A DNA stretch of 64,000 nt, from the NCBI GenBank assembly GCA_019448385.1, contig JAGTXO010000011.1:62001-126000 (forward strand), written 5' to 3'. Below are positions 42,701 to 50,568 of this stretch, one piece after another (position 1 is the first letter of the stretch; each line of letters begins with the position of its first letter). A model generated the notes under the pieces. It was not told the origin of the DNA. It worked only from the letters and a program-made list of their open reading frames with translations, and made no database searches. The translations under genes and the position numbers were made by a program. The stretch is from Diacronema lutheri. Its lineage: Eukaryota > Haptophyta > Pavlovophyceae > Pavlovales > Pavlovaceae.

Positions 42701-43309
42701 GACGTGTCCGCCGCGCCCTCGCCCGCCGCGTACCCTTTCCACACGTCGTATGGGTACGATATCTAATTGCGGCGCAGCGCGCGCCCACCCCACCCGTCCG
42801 CAACGCACGGTGCGCCGACGGTGCGCAGGGTTCCTTGCCGGCACATGCTCGCCGTACGTCTGAAGTTTTCACTCGACAACCGTCGGGTGGACGACTTCTC
42901 GCAGAACGACTTCTCTTCGGGCTGGCTTCGGCGTGAGGACGATTGGGTCGATGAACGTGTCATTGACCTCCGATGCCGTCGCGAGCCGGACGCTGGCAGC
43001 AGCAGCGCGGCACCGCGCACACAGGCGGAGCGCGAGCAGGACATTATGAGCATCGTGCGCACTTTCGCAAAGCTCGCCGCGCAAAGCGAGACCGAGACTA
43101 CCAAATTTATCGCCGCCGTCCGTGCTCACACTGCCGAGCGCACCGGCGTCAAGACGCCCAATCCGCGCAAGCGCCGCGCGGCTGGCGCCGATGAGGGCAT
43201 CCCGCACGTCGAGGAGCTCACCCGACGCGCTGCCGGGCGGCCGCAGACTAAGCGTAAGCCTAACACAGGTGCCGCACCCAAGCAGAAGGCGAGCACTCGC
43301 AAGGGCTGA
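39698..43309 (+). pseudogene. MULE transposase (FAR1-like), one in-frame stop
   Basis: Exons 39698-41062, 41170-41790, 41917-42674, 42829-43309 by splice signals and phase. The N-terminal part has a FAR1/WRKY-GCM1-like region (FLDRKSAADSLHAHFKLAGY ... GVYCCYNASKRES). The MULE catalytic core follows: VIMFDLTFGTN, WAFAKFLECF, VIVTDGDVG and CVWHL (the CxxH). Then comes TQRSESMHAAVK. The SWIM zinc finger is split by the last intron (CSCQFH...VPCRHM). The basic tail ends KQKASTRKG. A TAA at 40763-40765 (about codon 356) interrupts an otherwise continuous frame with coherent protein on both sides. It either inactivates this copy or is bypassed by splicing I cannot see. Confidence 0.85.
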
Positions 43310-43350
43310 GGGGGCAGCGGTGAGTAGTTCAAAGCTCAGGGGGCCGAGGG

Positions 43351-43766
43351 GGTGTCGGCATCGAGCGGCTCATCGAGCGGCACGCTCGACATAGGAGCGG
43401 ACTCGCTGGCGCCCATCGGCTCGTCGCCGTCGGGAGCGAGAGCGAGGTGCGCCGCGCCGTTCAAAAGGCTGCGGCGCGCGCGTGCGGCGTGCGTGCGGCG
43501 CACGTGCGGCGCGTCGGAGGTCGCAAAGCATCAGTGAGGTCGCGAGGCCGGGCGTGGGCGTGCGAGCGGCGCCTGGGAGCACTCGCGGCATGTCCGGCTG
43601 CACGCGCACGTCGAGGAGCGGGCGCGCTGGCGAACTCCTGCCGCGAAGGAGCCGCGATGCCGGCGCGGCTCTCGTGCCGGCGTTCGGCCCCGAAGGAAAT
43701 CCGCTGGCTTCGGCTCCGGAGTTCTGCCGCAACCTGAATTCCGGAGTCCGCAATACAATTTGCCCG
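43351..43766. repeat. Right terminal inverted repeat of the MULE
   Basis: Reverse complement of 39348-39763. Confidence 0.9.
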
Positions 43767-43775
43767 CGTTCCGCC
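43767..43775. repeat. Right 9-bp target-site duplication (CGTTCCGCC)
   Basis: Identical to 39339-39347. Confidence 0.9.
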
Positions 43776-45545
43776 GGAGTGATCACCAATTGATGGTGCT
43801 CTCGGTTTGAGACTGCTCGTTTGAGCTCGACTTGCGCGAGACTGGCGGAGCAAGGGCAGCGGCTGGCGGCGCCGCTGGCGGATCCGTGGGACACGTTGAT
43901 GCGTGATGGTGTCGCTATCGCAATTTGCCAGGCGAGTGCACGCCACCGAGCTGCTCAACGCGCGCGCGCGCGCGTGCGCGCTCGCATAGGCGTCGTGGCG
44001 ACGTGCTGCTCGTCAAGACCGGCGCGGCTGCGGCGCACGGTGACGCACCAACAGTTGGCCTGCTGCGGACCAAGTGGCGCTTGCACGGGCGCGCAGTGCG
44101 AGCACCTGGTGCCGGCGGATGGGGCGAGCTTCACGCGTGGGGGCGCTGCGCTCGGCAAGGGGCGGCTGACAACGCACGGGCGGCCGGCGTACATGTGCGC
44201 GCCACTGTTTCGACGAGCAGTGCTGGCGCACGCGCGTGCGCGGCGCGATGCCTTTGCCATCGTCGAGGCGCAAGCTGGTGCGAGGGGTGCGCGCATGTCT
44301 TCCGGCCGGCCCGCCAATCGAAGGCGCGCCGCTTCGCTCCGCATGCGGCTCTGCCGCGCGGCCGCCAAGCCGCTGCGCGAGGTTCGCGCGGCGCTCGACG
44401 ATGTCGCAATGCAGCGTTGTGGTCGTTGCGGCTGGGCACACGGCAAGCGCAGCCCGGCAGAGCGTCTTCGTCCGAGCTGAGCGCGTCGCCCCTGACAATG
44501 CCAAGGCGAGCGCCGACGTGTGGAGCCGCGCCTGCCGACCGCATTCGATGCGTGCGCGCTTGACTGCGAATGGAAGGCGGGCTTGCACTTGGCGCGCACG
44601 TCTTGGGGCCGCACGCCAGATGGACGCACGCCTATGGATTCTCTTTGGCAAAGCACCCCAACACCTTGGAACCACTGGCATTTGCGCGCTCTGGTGGCCG
44701 CGCTCCGCGCGCCCCGCCGCCCCTGCCCATCGACTGTGCCGGCACCACGAACAACGTACTCTTCGCCCCGGTCGATGGGTTTTGGGGCGGCGAGGCGCGC
44801 GCGCGCGGCTCGGGCGCCCTCGGTGGCGCGCTCGTCGGCCGGCGCTCTGCTTCTTTCAAGACCCTCAAGACCCTCAAGTTCCTCGCTCACGGCCCGCTCG
44901 ACGGGCGGCTGCGTCCGCGCGTTGCGCTTTCGTTTGTTCGTGGGATGAGGGGACCATGCGGGCCGCACTGGCGCCTTCTAACACCAAACCCGCGGCTTCG
45001 CATAGTGAGATGCCCTCCTCAATCGTCCCCAGTCTCGCGCTTCAGGCTACCTCTCCTTTGTCTGCTCCCGCCCCTGCCTTTGCAAGCGGATCGGTGGGCT
45101 CTGCGGGGGGCGGCCGCGATGCGCATTGCTCCGCACGCGCCGCACGCGCCGCGGTGTCCTTCGGTGGGTGGGCGCCGCGCTCCGCCCCTGTGGTCGGGCA
45201 CGCTCGTTGGCGTGGCGCCCGGAGGCGCCGGGCCGGGCGGTGGCGGCGGGCCGCGCGGTGGCGTGGCGGGCCGCGCCGTGCTGGCTAAGGGCGGCGGTGC
45301 ACCCGACGGCGACGACTGGCTGCTGGGCGGCATCCGGCGTCCGTCGCTTCGCGACCTCAACGTGCGCCTTCTGGCGTGGGGTGGATAGGCGCGGCGGGGG
45401 TTGGCACGCCCCCGCCGCGTCCTTGCCGTCCCGGCCGTCCCCGCTGCCGGCGTGCACAGGGTCGACGCCCTGACTTCGGCCCGACGTTGCGCGCTCTCCG
45501 CTCGCTCCGTTTGTCCCCCCCTGCTGACCCGCCTGTAAGCGTCGT
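43776..45545. other. Repeat-derived mosaic, no intact gene
   Basis: About 44691-44820 is related (roughly 85 % by eye) to the interior of the short transposon at 21946-22060. About 45400-45540 is the inverted counterpart of 15128-15300 and ends in GCTGACCCGCCTGTAAGCGT, a transposon end. A plus-strand frame (about 43821-44480) includes DTLMRDGVAIAICQAS, then Cys-rich sequence and the block YMCAPLFRRAVLAHARARRD. It looks like a broken coding region but I recognise no family. Confidence 0.5.
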
Positions 45546-45717
45546 GTCGCGTCCGAGGCGCTCAATGTGGACAGCGCGCCGTCCAACCAATAGAACCGTT
45601 GCCTGCGGGCAGGCACGCGCAGCGTGACGGTGCTCACGTTTTCGTCTCGGCTGGCGCCTCGGCCCGCTTCGAAGGGGCGCGCTGACACCAAGTAGGGACA
45701 GCGGCGGCGGGGCGTTA

Positions 45718-45736
45718 CCCCCCCCCCCCCCCCCCC
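45718..45736. repeat. Poly-C tract (C19)
   Basis: 19 uninterrupted C, followed by C/T-rich sequence to about 45775. Confidence 0.9.
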
Positions 45737-45784
45737 TCCCCTCCCCACCCACCCCCACCCCCTTCCCCCCACCCAACGGATCTA

Positions 45785-46165
45785 TCAAGAGCTTCTTTTG
45801 CGGTTATTGTCCGGACGGGCGATGAGAGCCCGCAGGGCCGCGCTCACGCGCGCGTGCTCAGCGCAACGTGGCGTCAAACGCATCGCACGCTGGTCGCGCT
45901 TAGCCCCAACAAGGGCTGGGCGGAGGAGGCGGCGAGCGGACGAGCTGAAACCGCGCGCGCGTGCGCGCGCGCGCGCCGCGCATGCTGCCACGTCGCGCCG
46001 CGCGCCGGGGCTGTGCGCGCCGCGTGCCGAAGCGGCAACTGGGCGGCGCAACGGCGTGCTTAACTGGCTCGCCGTCAGCAGCTCGACTCTGGCGATGAGT
46101 GGCGGCAGGAGCGGGTCGGCTGCGGGGACGCTCGCATCGTTGACGTAGGCGCTGCGAAAGAGCAT
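45785..46165 (-). other. Doubtful ORF (127 aa)
   Basis: Start ATG 46165. The first 45 codons (MLFRSAYVNDASVPAADPLL...IARVELLTASQLS) have protein-like composition; the rest is Arg/Ala noise that may hide an intron (CCGCCCAG acceptor near 45912). No homology recognised. Confidence 0.2.
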
Positions 46166-46854
46166 GCTCAGGGCGTGCGCGGTGCGCCGAGTCGAGGCGG
46201 GCACGGGACGCGTGCGCCGCGCGGCGTGGCGTCGCACGCGCGACGCAAGCGCGGGGCTGTGGCGACGCGCGAGACGGCCGTGACGCGTCGGTCGACGCGC
46301 GGCACGCGCCGAGCGGCTCGGACGTCCATTCCTCGTCGCTCAGCGCGCGCCCTCCCCTCCTCCGAGTGCGCAGCCCACAATCCTACATTGCCGGCTGGAA
46401 TGGTCTCGCCAGCGACCGTTTCACGTTGAACGCATCCTTACACAAGGGGCAGTTCGATATCCTATGACCACATCGGGAGGAATCGATATTGCTGTGTCGA
46501 AAACTACAAGACAACGCCCGCGCTCCCTAACAAGGTGCGCAATATTTGGTTCCATAAATTTAAACCTACGCCGTCGGCGTGAGGTGCACACACCCAGGAG
46601 GATGTTCGGCGGCTGGGGCCGCGCCGGGTTGCGCGTCCCCGCGGCGTGCGCGTCGCGCGTCACGCGCCCCAGTCCGCGGTCGATGGGATGTGCCACGCAT
46701 GTCGTACCGCACGGCACATCGCAAAGGTGCGTCCCGGCGCGTGCGGCGTCCGGCCGCGTCGAACAGTGCGCACGCGGACAATGCGAATGCCGGCGAAGCG
46801 CACGCGTATGTACGGCGTGCGTAAAGTGGGCACGAGGGCGACACGTTTCACGGT
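46166..46854. other. Intergenic, AT-richer island
   Basis: 46370-46575 is clearly less GC-rich than anything nearby (for example GCAATATTTGGTTCCATAAA). No gene is supported. Confidence 0.5.
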
Positions 46855-46972
46855 GCGCAAGATCAAATTCGTGTTGATTAAGGCGCCGGCGCGGCGGACG
46901 TGCCGATCGCCGCGCTCGGCATCACCATCGTCGTCCAGTGCACAGGCAAGCACAACGACGTGGCCCCACCCT
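46855..46972 (+). pseudogene. Broken duplicate of part of the GAPDH gene
   Basis: The stretch from GCGCAAGATCAAATTC to AAGCACAACGACGTGG repeats 47269-47371 of the intact gene with substitutions and small indels (GTGTTGATTAAGGCGCCGGC versus TTGCAGATCAAAGCCCCGGC). It encodes the same ADVPIAALGITIV..CTGKHNDVA segment only in part. Nothing before or after continues the homology; about 72 bp separate it from the real start codon. Confidence 0.85.
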
Positions 46973-47043
46973 TCCTCCCTGCCCCGTTTTTCAAAACAGG
47001 CGCGAGACGCTTCCGACGTACCTTCGGGCCTCAAGTGTCGCCG

Positions 47044-48084
47044 ATGGCCAACTCAACCCCCGAGCGCGTCTTGATCAATGGGTACGGCCGGATCGGCCGG
47101 CTGTGCCTCCGCGCGATCCTCGGCACGCCGGAGGTCGAGGTCGTCGCCATCAACGAGATCGCCGCGGACATCGCCACCTCGGCGTACATCACCGAGTACG
47201 ACACGCATCACGGCAAGTTCTTGCCCGGCAAGATCTCGCACGAGGGCGACACGCTCGACTTTGACGGGCGCAAGATCAAATTCTTGCAGATCAAAGCCCC
47301 GGCGGACGTGCCGATCGCCGCGCTCGGCATCACCATCGTCATCGAGTGCACGGGCAAGCACAACGACGTGGCTAAGCTCCAGCCCTTCCTCGACAGTGGC
47401 GCGAAGCGTGTCGTCGTCTCCGCGCCGGTCAAGGCGCCGGGCGTGCCCAACATCGTCTTGGGCGTCAACGAGCAGACGTATCAGCCGAGCGTGCACCGCA
47501 TCCTCACGGCCGCGTCGTGCACGACCAACTGCATCGCACCCGTCATCAAGCTGCTGCACGACAAGGTCGGCGTGAAGCACGGCAGCATCACGACGATCCA
47601 CTGCCTCACCAACACGCAGTCCGTCCTCGACGCGCCGTGGTGTGCGGAGAAGGAGCCACGGCGCGCGCGCGGCTCGGTCAACAACTTCTACCCGACCACC
47701 ACCGGCTCAGCCAAGGCCGTCACCGAGGTGATCCCCGAGCTGACGGGCAAGCTCAACGGCCACGCGGTGCGCGTGCCGCTCGCAACGTCGTCGCTCACCG
47801 ACATCACGCTCGAGATGGCGCGCGAGGTGACGGCCGAGGGCATCAACCAGCTCTTCCGCGAGGCGGCGAGCGCCGGGCCGATGCAGGGCATCCTCGGCAT
47901 CGAGGCCAAGAAGCTGACCGCCGCCGACTACTGCAACGACGCGCGCTCGACGATCGTCGACGAGGCGTCGACGATCGTGATGGGCGGCACGCAGGTCAAG
48001 GTCCTTGCGTGGTACGACAACGAGTGGGGCTACTCGTGCCGCCTCGCCGAGCTCGCGCGCATGGTCGCTCGCATGGGCGCGTGA
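47044..48084 (+). CDS. Glyceraldehyde-3-phosphate dehydrogenase, ArsJ-associated type
   Basis: Intronless, 346 aa. Rossmann start VLINGYGRIGRLCLRA, active-site ASCTTNC with the catalytic Cys near residue 160, catalytic His in ITTIHCLTNTQ, and the C-terminal WYDNEWGYS. Several blocks differ from glycolytic GAPDH: NTQSVLDAP followed by RRARGSVNNFYPTTTGSAKA instead of WRGGR...IIPSSTGAAKA, and KLNGHAVRVPL instead of LTGMAFRVPT. MQGILGIEAKKL and DEASTIVMGGTQVKV also differ. From memory these are the features of the bacterial ArsJ-associated GAPDH, which makes 1-arseno-3-phosphoglycerate for export by ArsJ. No leader is seen, so it is probably cytosolic. No ArsJ-type permease lies in this window. 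General GAPDH identity is certain; the subfamily call is about 0.7. Confidence 0.93.
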   Translation: MANSTPERVLINGYGRIGRLCLRAILGTPEVEVVAINEIAADIATSAYITEYDTHHGKFLPGKISHEGDTLDFDGRKIKFLQIKAPADVPIAALGITIVIECTGKHNDVAKLQPFLDSGAKRVVVSAPVKAPGVPNIVLGVNEQTYQPSVHRILTAASCTTNCIAPVIKLLHDKVGVKHGSITTIHCLTNTQSVLDAPWCAEKEPRRARGSVNNFYPTTTGSAKAVTEVIPELTGKLNGHAVRVPLATSSLTDITLEMAREVTAEGINQLFREAASAGPMQGILGIEAKKLTAADYCNDARSTIVDEASTIVMGGTQVKVLAWYDNEWGYSCRLAELARMVARMGA

Positions 48085-48288
48085 GGCGCGTCGCGCGCAC
48101 ACGCGCGACGTGCACGCTACTGCGCGCAGGCCACCGGCCACCGCGCTGGCATGTGATCTCAGCACTCGCCCTGCCGAATCCCTTGGCGTTGATGCGCGCC
48201 ACGCAGCGCCTCGTCTTCGTCTCCGCCTGCCCCGCTGTGAACACTCGGGTGAAAACTGAGAAGTGAACGTCCCCGGCCGTCCCGGTTC

Positions 48289-49599
48289 ATGGCGGGCGCG
48301 GGCCGGATCGTCGCGGCCGCGGCGGGCTGCTTGGTGATGAGCCTGGCGTGCGCGTGGGTGGTCGCGATCATGTCGCTCGACCCGCTCGCGCGGCAGCAGC
48401 TCTTCGCCGGCCGGGCCGACGCGGCCATAAATGCGTGGTCGGCGTACGGCGACGCGCGCGCCGTATTCCGGCAGGTCTTTGCGTCGACCGACGTCGCGGC
48501 GGAGCGCGACAAGCGCGTTGGTCTGGACGAGCCGCCCGACGGCGCGCTTGTGCCCGTGCCAGGGCGCGCGCACGCGCCCAAGTCGTGGGGCATCGACCGG
48601 ATCAACCAGTTCGCGCTCCCGCTCGACGGCAGGTATGCGCCCGCCTTTGAGGGCAGCGGCGTGCACGTCTTCGTCCTCGACACGGGCGTGCTCGCGAGCC
48701 ACGCGGAATTTGAAGACCGGATCGGCGTCGGTGCCAATTGCGTCGACCGCGCCGGCTGCGACGCCGCGCTGCCGACCACCGACCGGCAGGGACACGGCAC
48801 ACACGTCGCGTGCACGGTCGCGAGCGACGATTATGGCGTCGCGCACCGCGTGACGATTCACCCGGTGAAAGTGCTCGACGACAGCGGGCAGGGCGGCGTG
48901 ATGAGCGTTGTGAACGGGCTGCGCTGGGTTGCGCTCGCCGTCCAGGCCAGCGCGCTGCACGGCCGCAGCGTCGCGGTGCTGAGCCTCGGCGCGCCGCGCG
49001 ACGAGTTCCTCAACCGCGCCGCCGAGGCGCTCGTCGAGTCGGGCGTGCCCGTCGTCGTCGCCGCGGGAAACAACGCGGCGGATGCATGCGACTTCTCCCC
49101 CGCCTCGGCGCGCGGCGTGATTACCGTCGGCGCGACCGACGCGCGCGACCGGCTGCCCGCCTTTTCAAACTTCGGCGGATGCGTCGACCTGCTCGCGCCC
49201 GGCGCGGCGATCAGCAGCTGCGACATTGCGCACATGACCGCGGCGGTCTCCAAGTCGGGTACGTCGATGGCCGCGCCGCACGTCGCCGGCGTCGTCGCGC
49301 AGATCCTGCAGCGCGCGATCCAGCGCAACGAGCGACTGACGCCGGCGCAGGTGCGCGAGCAGCTGCTCGCGCAGGCGACGGCGGGCGCGGCGCAGCTCGG
49401 TCCGGGGCAGGGTGGTACGGTCCGGCTTATCCTCGCGGTGCCCGGCGCGGCCGAGGGCGACCCTAGCTCGAGCGCGGCCACCGTGATGGTCCTCGTCGCC
49501 CTCGGCTGCGGCATGTGCGCGCTGCTCGCGCGGCGCGGCGGCGCGGCGCGAAAATGGGGCGTGACGGGCATGTTTGATGGGGGTGGGGCAATGGTATGA
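48289..49599 (+). CDS. Membrane-anchored subtilisin-like serine protease (S8, proteinase K type)
   Basis: Single exon, 436 aa. N-terminal hydrophobic segment (residues 8-29) acts as signal anchor or signal peptide, then a short propeptide-like region. The catalytic domain has D131 (VFVLDTGV), H169 (GHGTHVA), N261 (VVAAGNN) and S326 (SGTSMAAPHVAG); all four required residues are present. A second hydrophobic helix (about 396-413) near the C-terminus suggests a type I or double-anchored protein. The propeptide (about 40-95) is shorter than in fungal proteinase K and weakly conserved. Four cysteines in the domain could form disulphides. Acts in the secretory pathway or outside the cell; substrate unknown. 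Confidence 0.9.
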   Translation: MAGAGRIVAAAAGCLVMSLACAWVVAIMSLDPLARQQLFAGRADAAINAWSAYGDARAVFRQVFASTDVAAERDKRVGLDEPPDGALVPVPGRAHAPKSWGIDRINQFALPLDGRYAPAFEGSGVHVFVLDTGVLASHAEFEDRIGVGANCVDRAGCDAALPTTDRQGHGTHVACTVASDDYGVAHRVTIHPVKVLDDSGQGGVMSVVNGLRWVALAVQASALHGRSVAVLSLGAPRDEFLNRAAEALVESGVPVVVAAGNNAADACDFSPASARGVITVGATDARDRLPAFSNFGGCVDLLAPGAAISSCDIAHMTAAVSKSGTSMAAPHVAGVVAQILQRAIQRNERLTPAQVREQLLAQATAGAAQLGPGQGGTVRLILAVPGAAEGDPSSSAATVMVLVALGCGMCALLARRGGAARKWGVTGMFDGGGAMV

Positions 49600-49735
49600 A
49601 GTGGCTTCGGAAGTCGAGGCCCAAGGACGGGGACCTCTGTCAGCTCCCTCCGAGTCTGCCGCAGAGTCTGGTCGTCACCCTCGGCCTCGTGCGGGCGTGC
49701 CGACGTGGCCGTGATGCGAGGGCCCGGCCAGGCGG

Positions 49736-50017
49736 TCAGTCGGCGGGCTTGCGGTTGGGATCACGCTTGCCCGGGAAATCGGGGATCGCGCGGTTCTCCC
49801 ACGCGTCAATGTTGATCTTCCCTTGCAGGATCGCAAGCTCCTGCTCGATGTCAAACTTGGTGCGCTTGATCGTGCCCTTTTGGCTCAGCTGGCGCTCGTC
49901 CTTGAGGCTCTGCTTGCCGCGCAAGATCTCGGACAGCCAGACAGAGCCGAGGCCCATGAAGGTGAGGAAGGGCAGCCCGACGAAGAGGAAGGACGGCTTG
50001 CGCGAGGCCTTCTGCAT
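49736..50017 (-). CDS. COX16: COX16 cytochrome c oxidase assembly factor
   Basis: 93 aa from ATG 50017: MQKASRKPSFLFVGLPFLTF. One transmembrane helix (about residues 10-28, GLPFLTFMGLGSVWLSEIL), then a charged helix (LRGKQSLKDERQLSQK) and the C-terminal block FDIEQELAILQGKINIDAWE followed by NRAIP. This is the order seen in COX16: G.P...... GG...L.E......D..........K..LE.E...L.....D.W.N..I.RP. COX16 is an inner-membrane protein that helps insert copper into COX2 of complex IV. The frame extends upstream to about 50182 but that part is Arg/Ala noise, and the family starts just before the helix; a splice acceptor at the ATG (GATGCAG) is an alternative. Confidence 0.8.
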   Translation of the reverse strand: MQKASRKPSFLFVGLPFLTFMGLGSVWLSEILRGKQSLKDERQLSQKGTIKRTKFDIEQELAILQGKINIDAWENRAIPDFPGKRDPNRKPAD

Positions 50018-50568
50018 CAGCACAGCATCCGCCCGCCGGCGACGGCGCACCGCCACAGAAGCGCGTACGATGGCCGCGCTCGCGATGGCTGCTCTCGACG
50101 CAGGGCCTCGCTCTCGTCCGGCCTGCTGTGCGCGTCGAACGCGCGCGCGCTCTTCAAGACGGCGCGCCTGATCCTCACGCACGCCTCGGCATTCGGTATC
50201 GCGTCATGCCTCGTCGACACGCCTACGCGCGCCGCGTCCACCATGGAGTACGCGTGGCGATCGCTGTGCAGCTGACCGTCATCCTGCGCATCATCGGCGC
50301 GAACGCGCACCTCGGCCGGTCGTACCTGCCGCGGAGCGACCCCGCGCGCTGTGTCACGTGCACGGGACCGAGCTCCTCGAACTTCACGCCGCTGCGCTGT
50401 CCGGCGCACGCCGGTGGCTCTTCGAGTGTTGGTCGGCTCTCACGCGCGCGCTCATCGCGGCCAGCGCCAAGGGCGTCAAGCCGCTGCTGCCGCACGGCGA
50501 GCGCTTTGGGCACGCCTCGCCATCACGCAACTCCTCTACGAGCGCGCGCGCATCCGCGCTGGCCGAGG
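50018..50568. other. Intergenic between COX16 start and LIG4 stop; possible small gene
   Basis: Several short plus-strand frames with partly protein-like composition occur: ALFKTARLILTHASAFGIAS near 50150, and ARRWLFECWSALTRALIAAS near 50410. They could be exons of a small gene, but I cannot join them with consistent splice phases. Confidence 0.3.

Larger units (their letters stand above)
39348..43766 (+). mobile_element. Complete Mutator-like element (MULE), 4419 bp
   Basis: Starts CGGGCAAATTGTATTGCGG and ends with the reverse complement. The inverted repeats are about 416 bp each (39348-39763 and 43351-43766). The element is flanked by a perfect 9-bp direct repeat, the hallmark length for Mutator insertions. 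It carries one transposase gene with MULE and SWIM domains. The left repeat runs into the 5' end of the transposase coding region, so the right repeat contains an inverted copy of those codons. Confidence 0.95.

Noticed and set aside
50017-50182. Upstream extension of COX16
   Set aside because: Arg/Ala-rich with no targeting-peptide pattern; the family begins just before the single helix.
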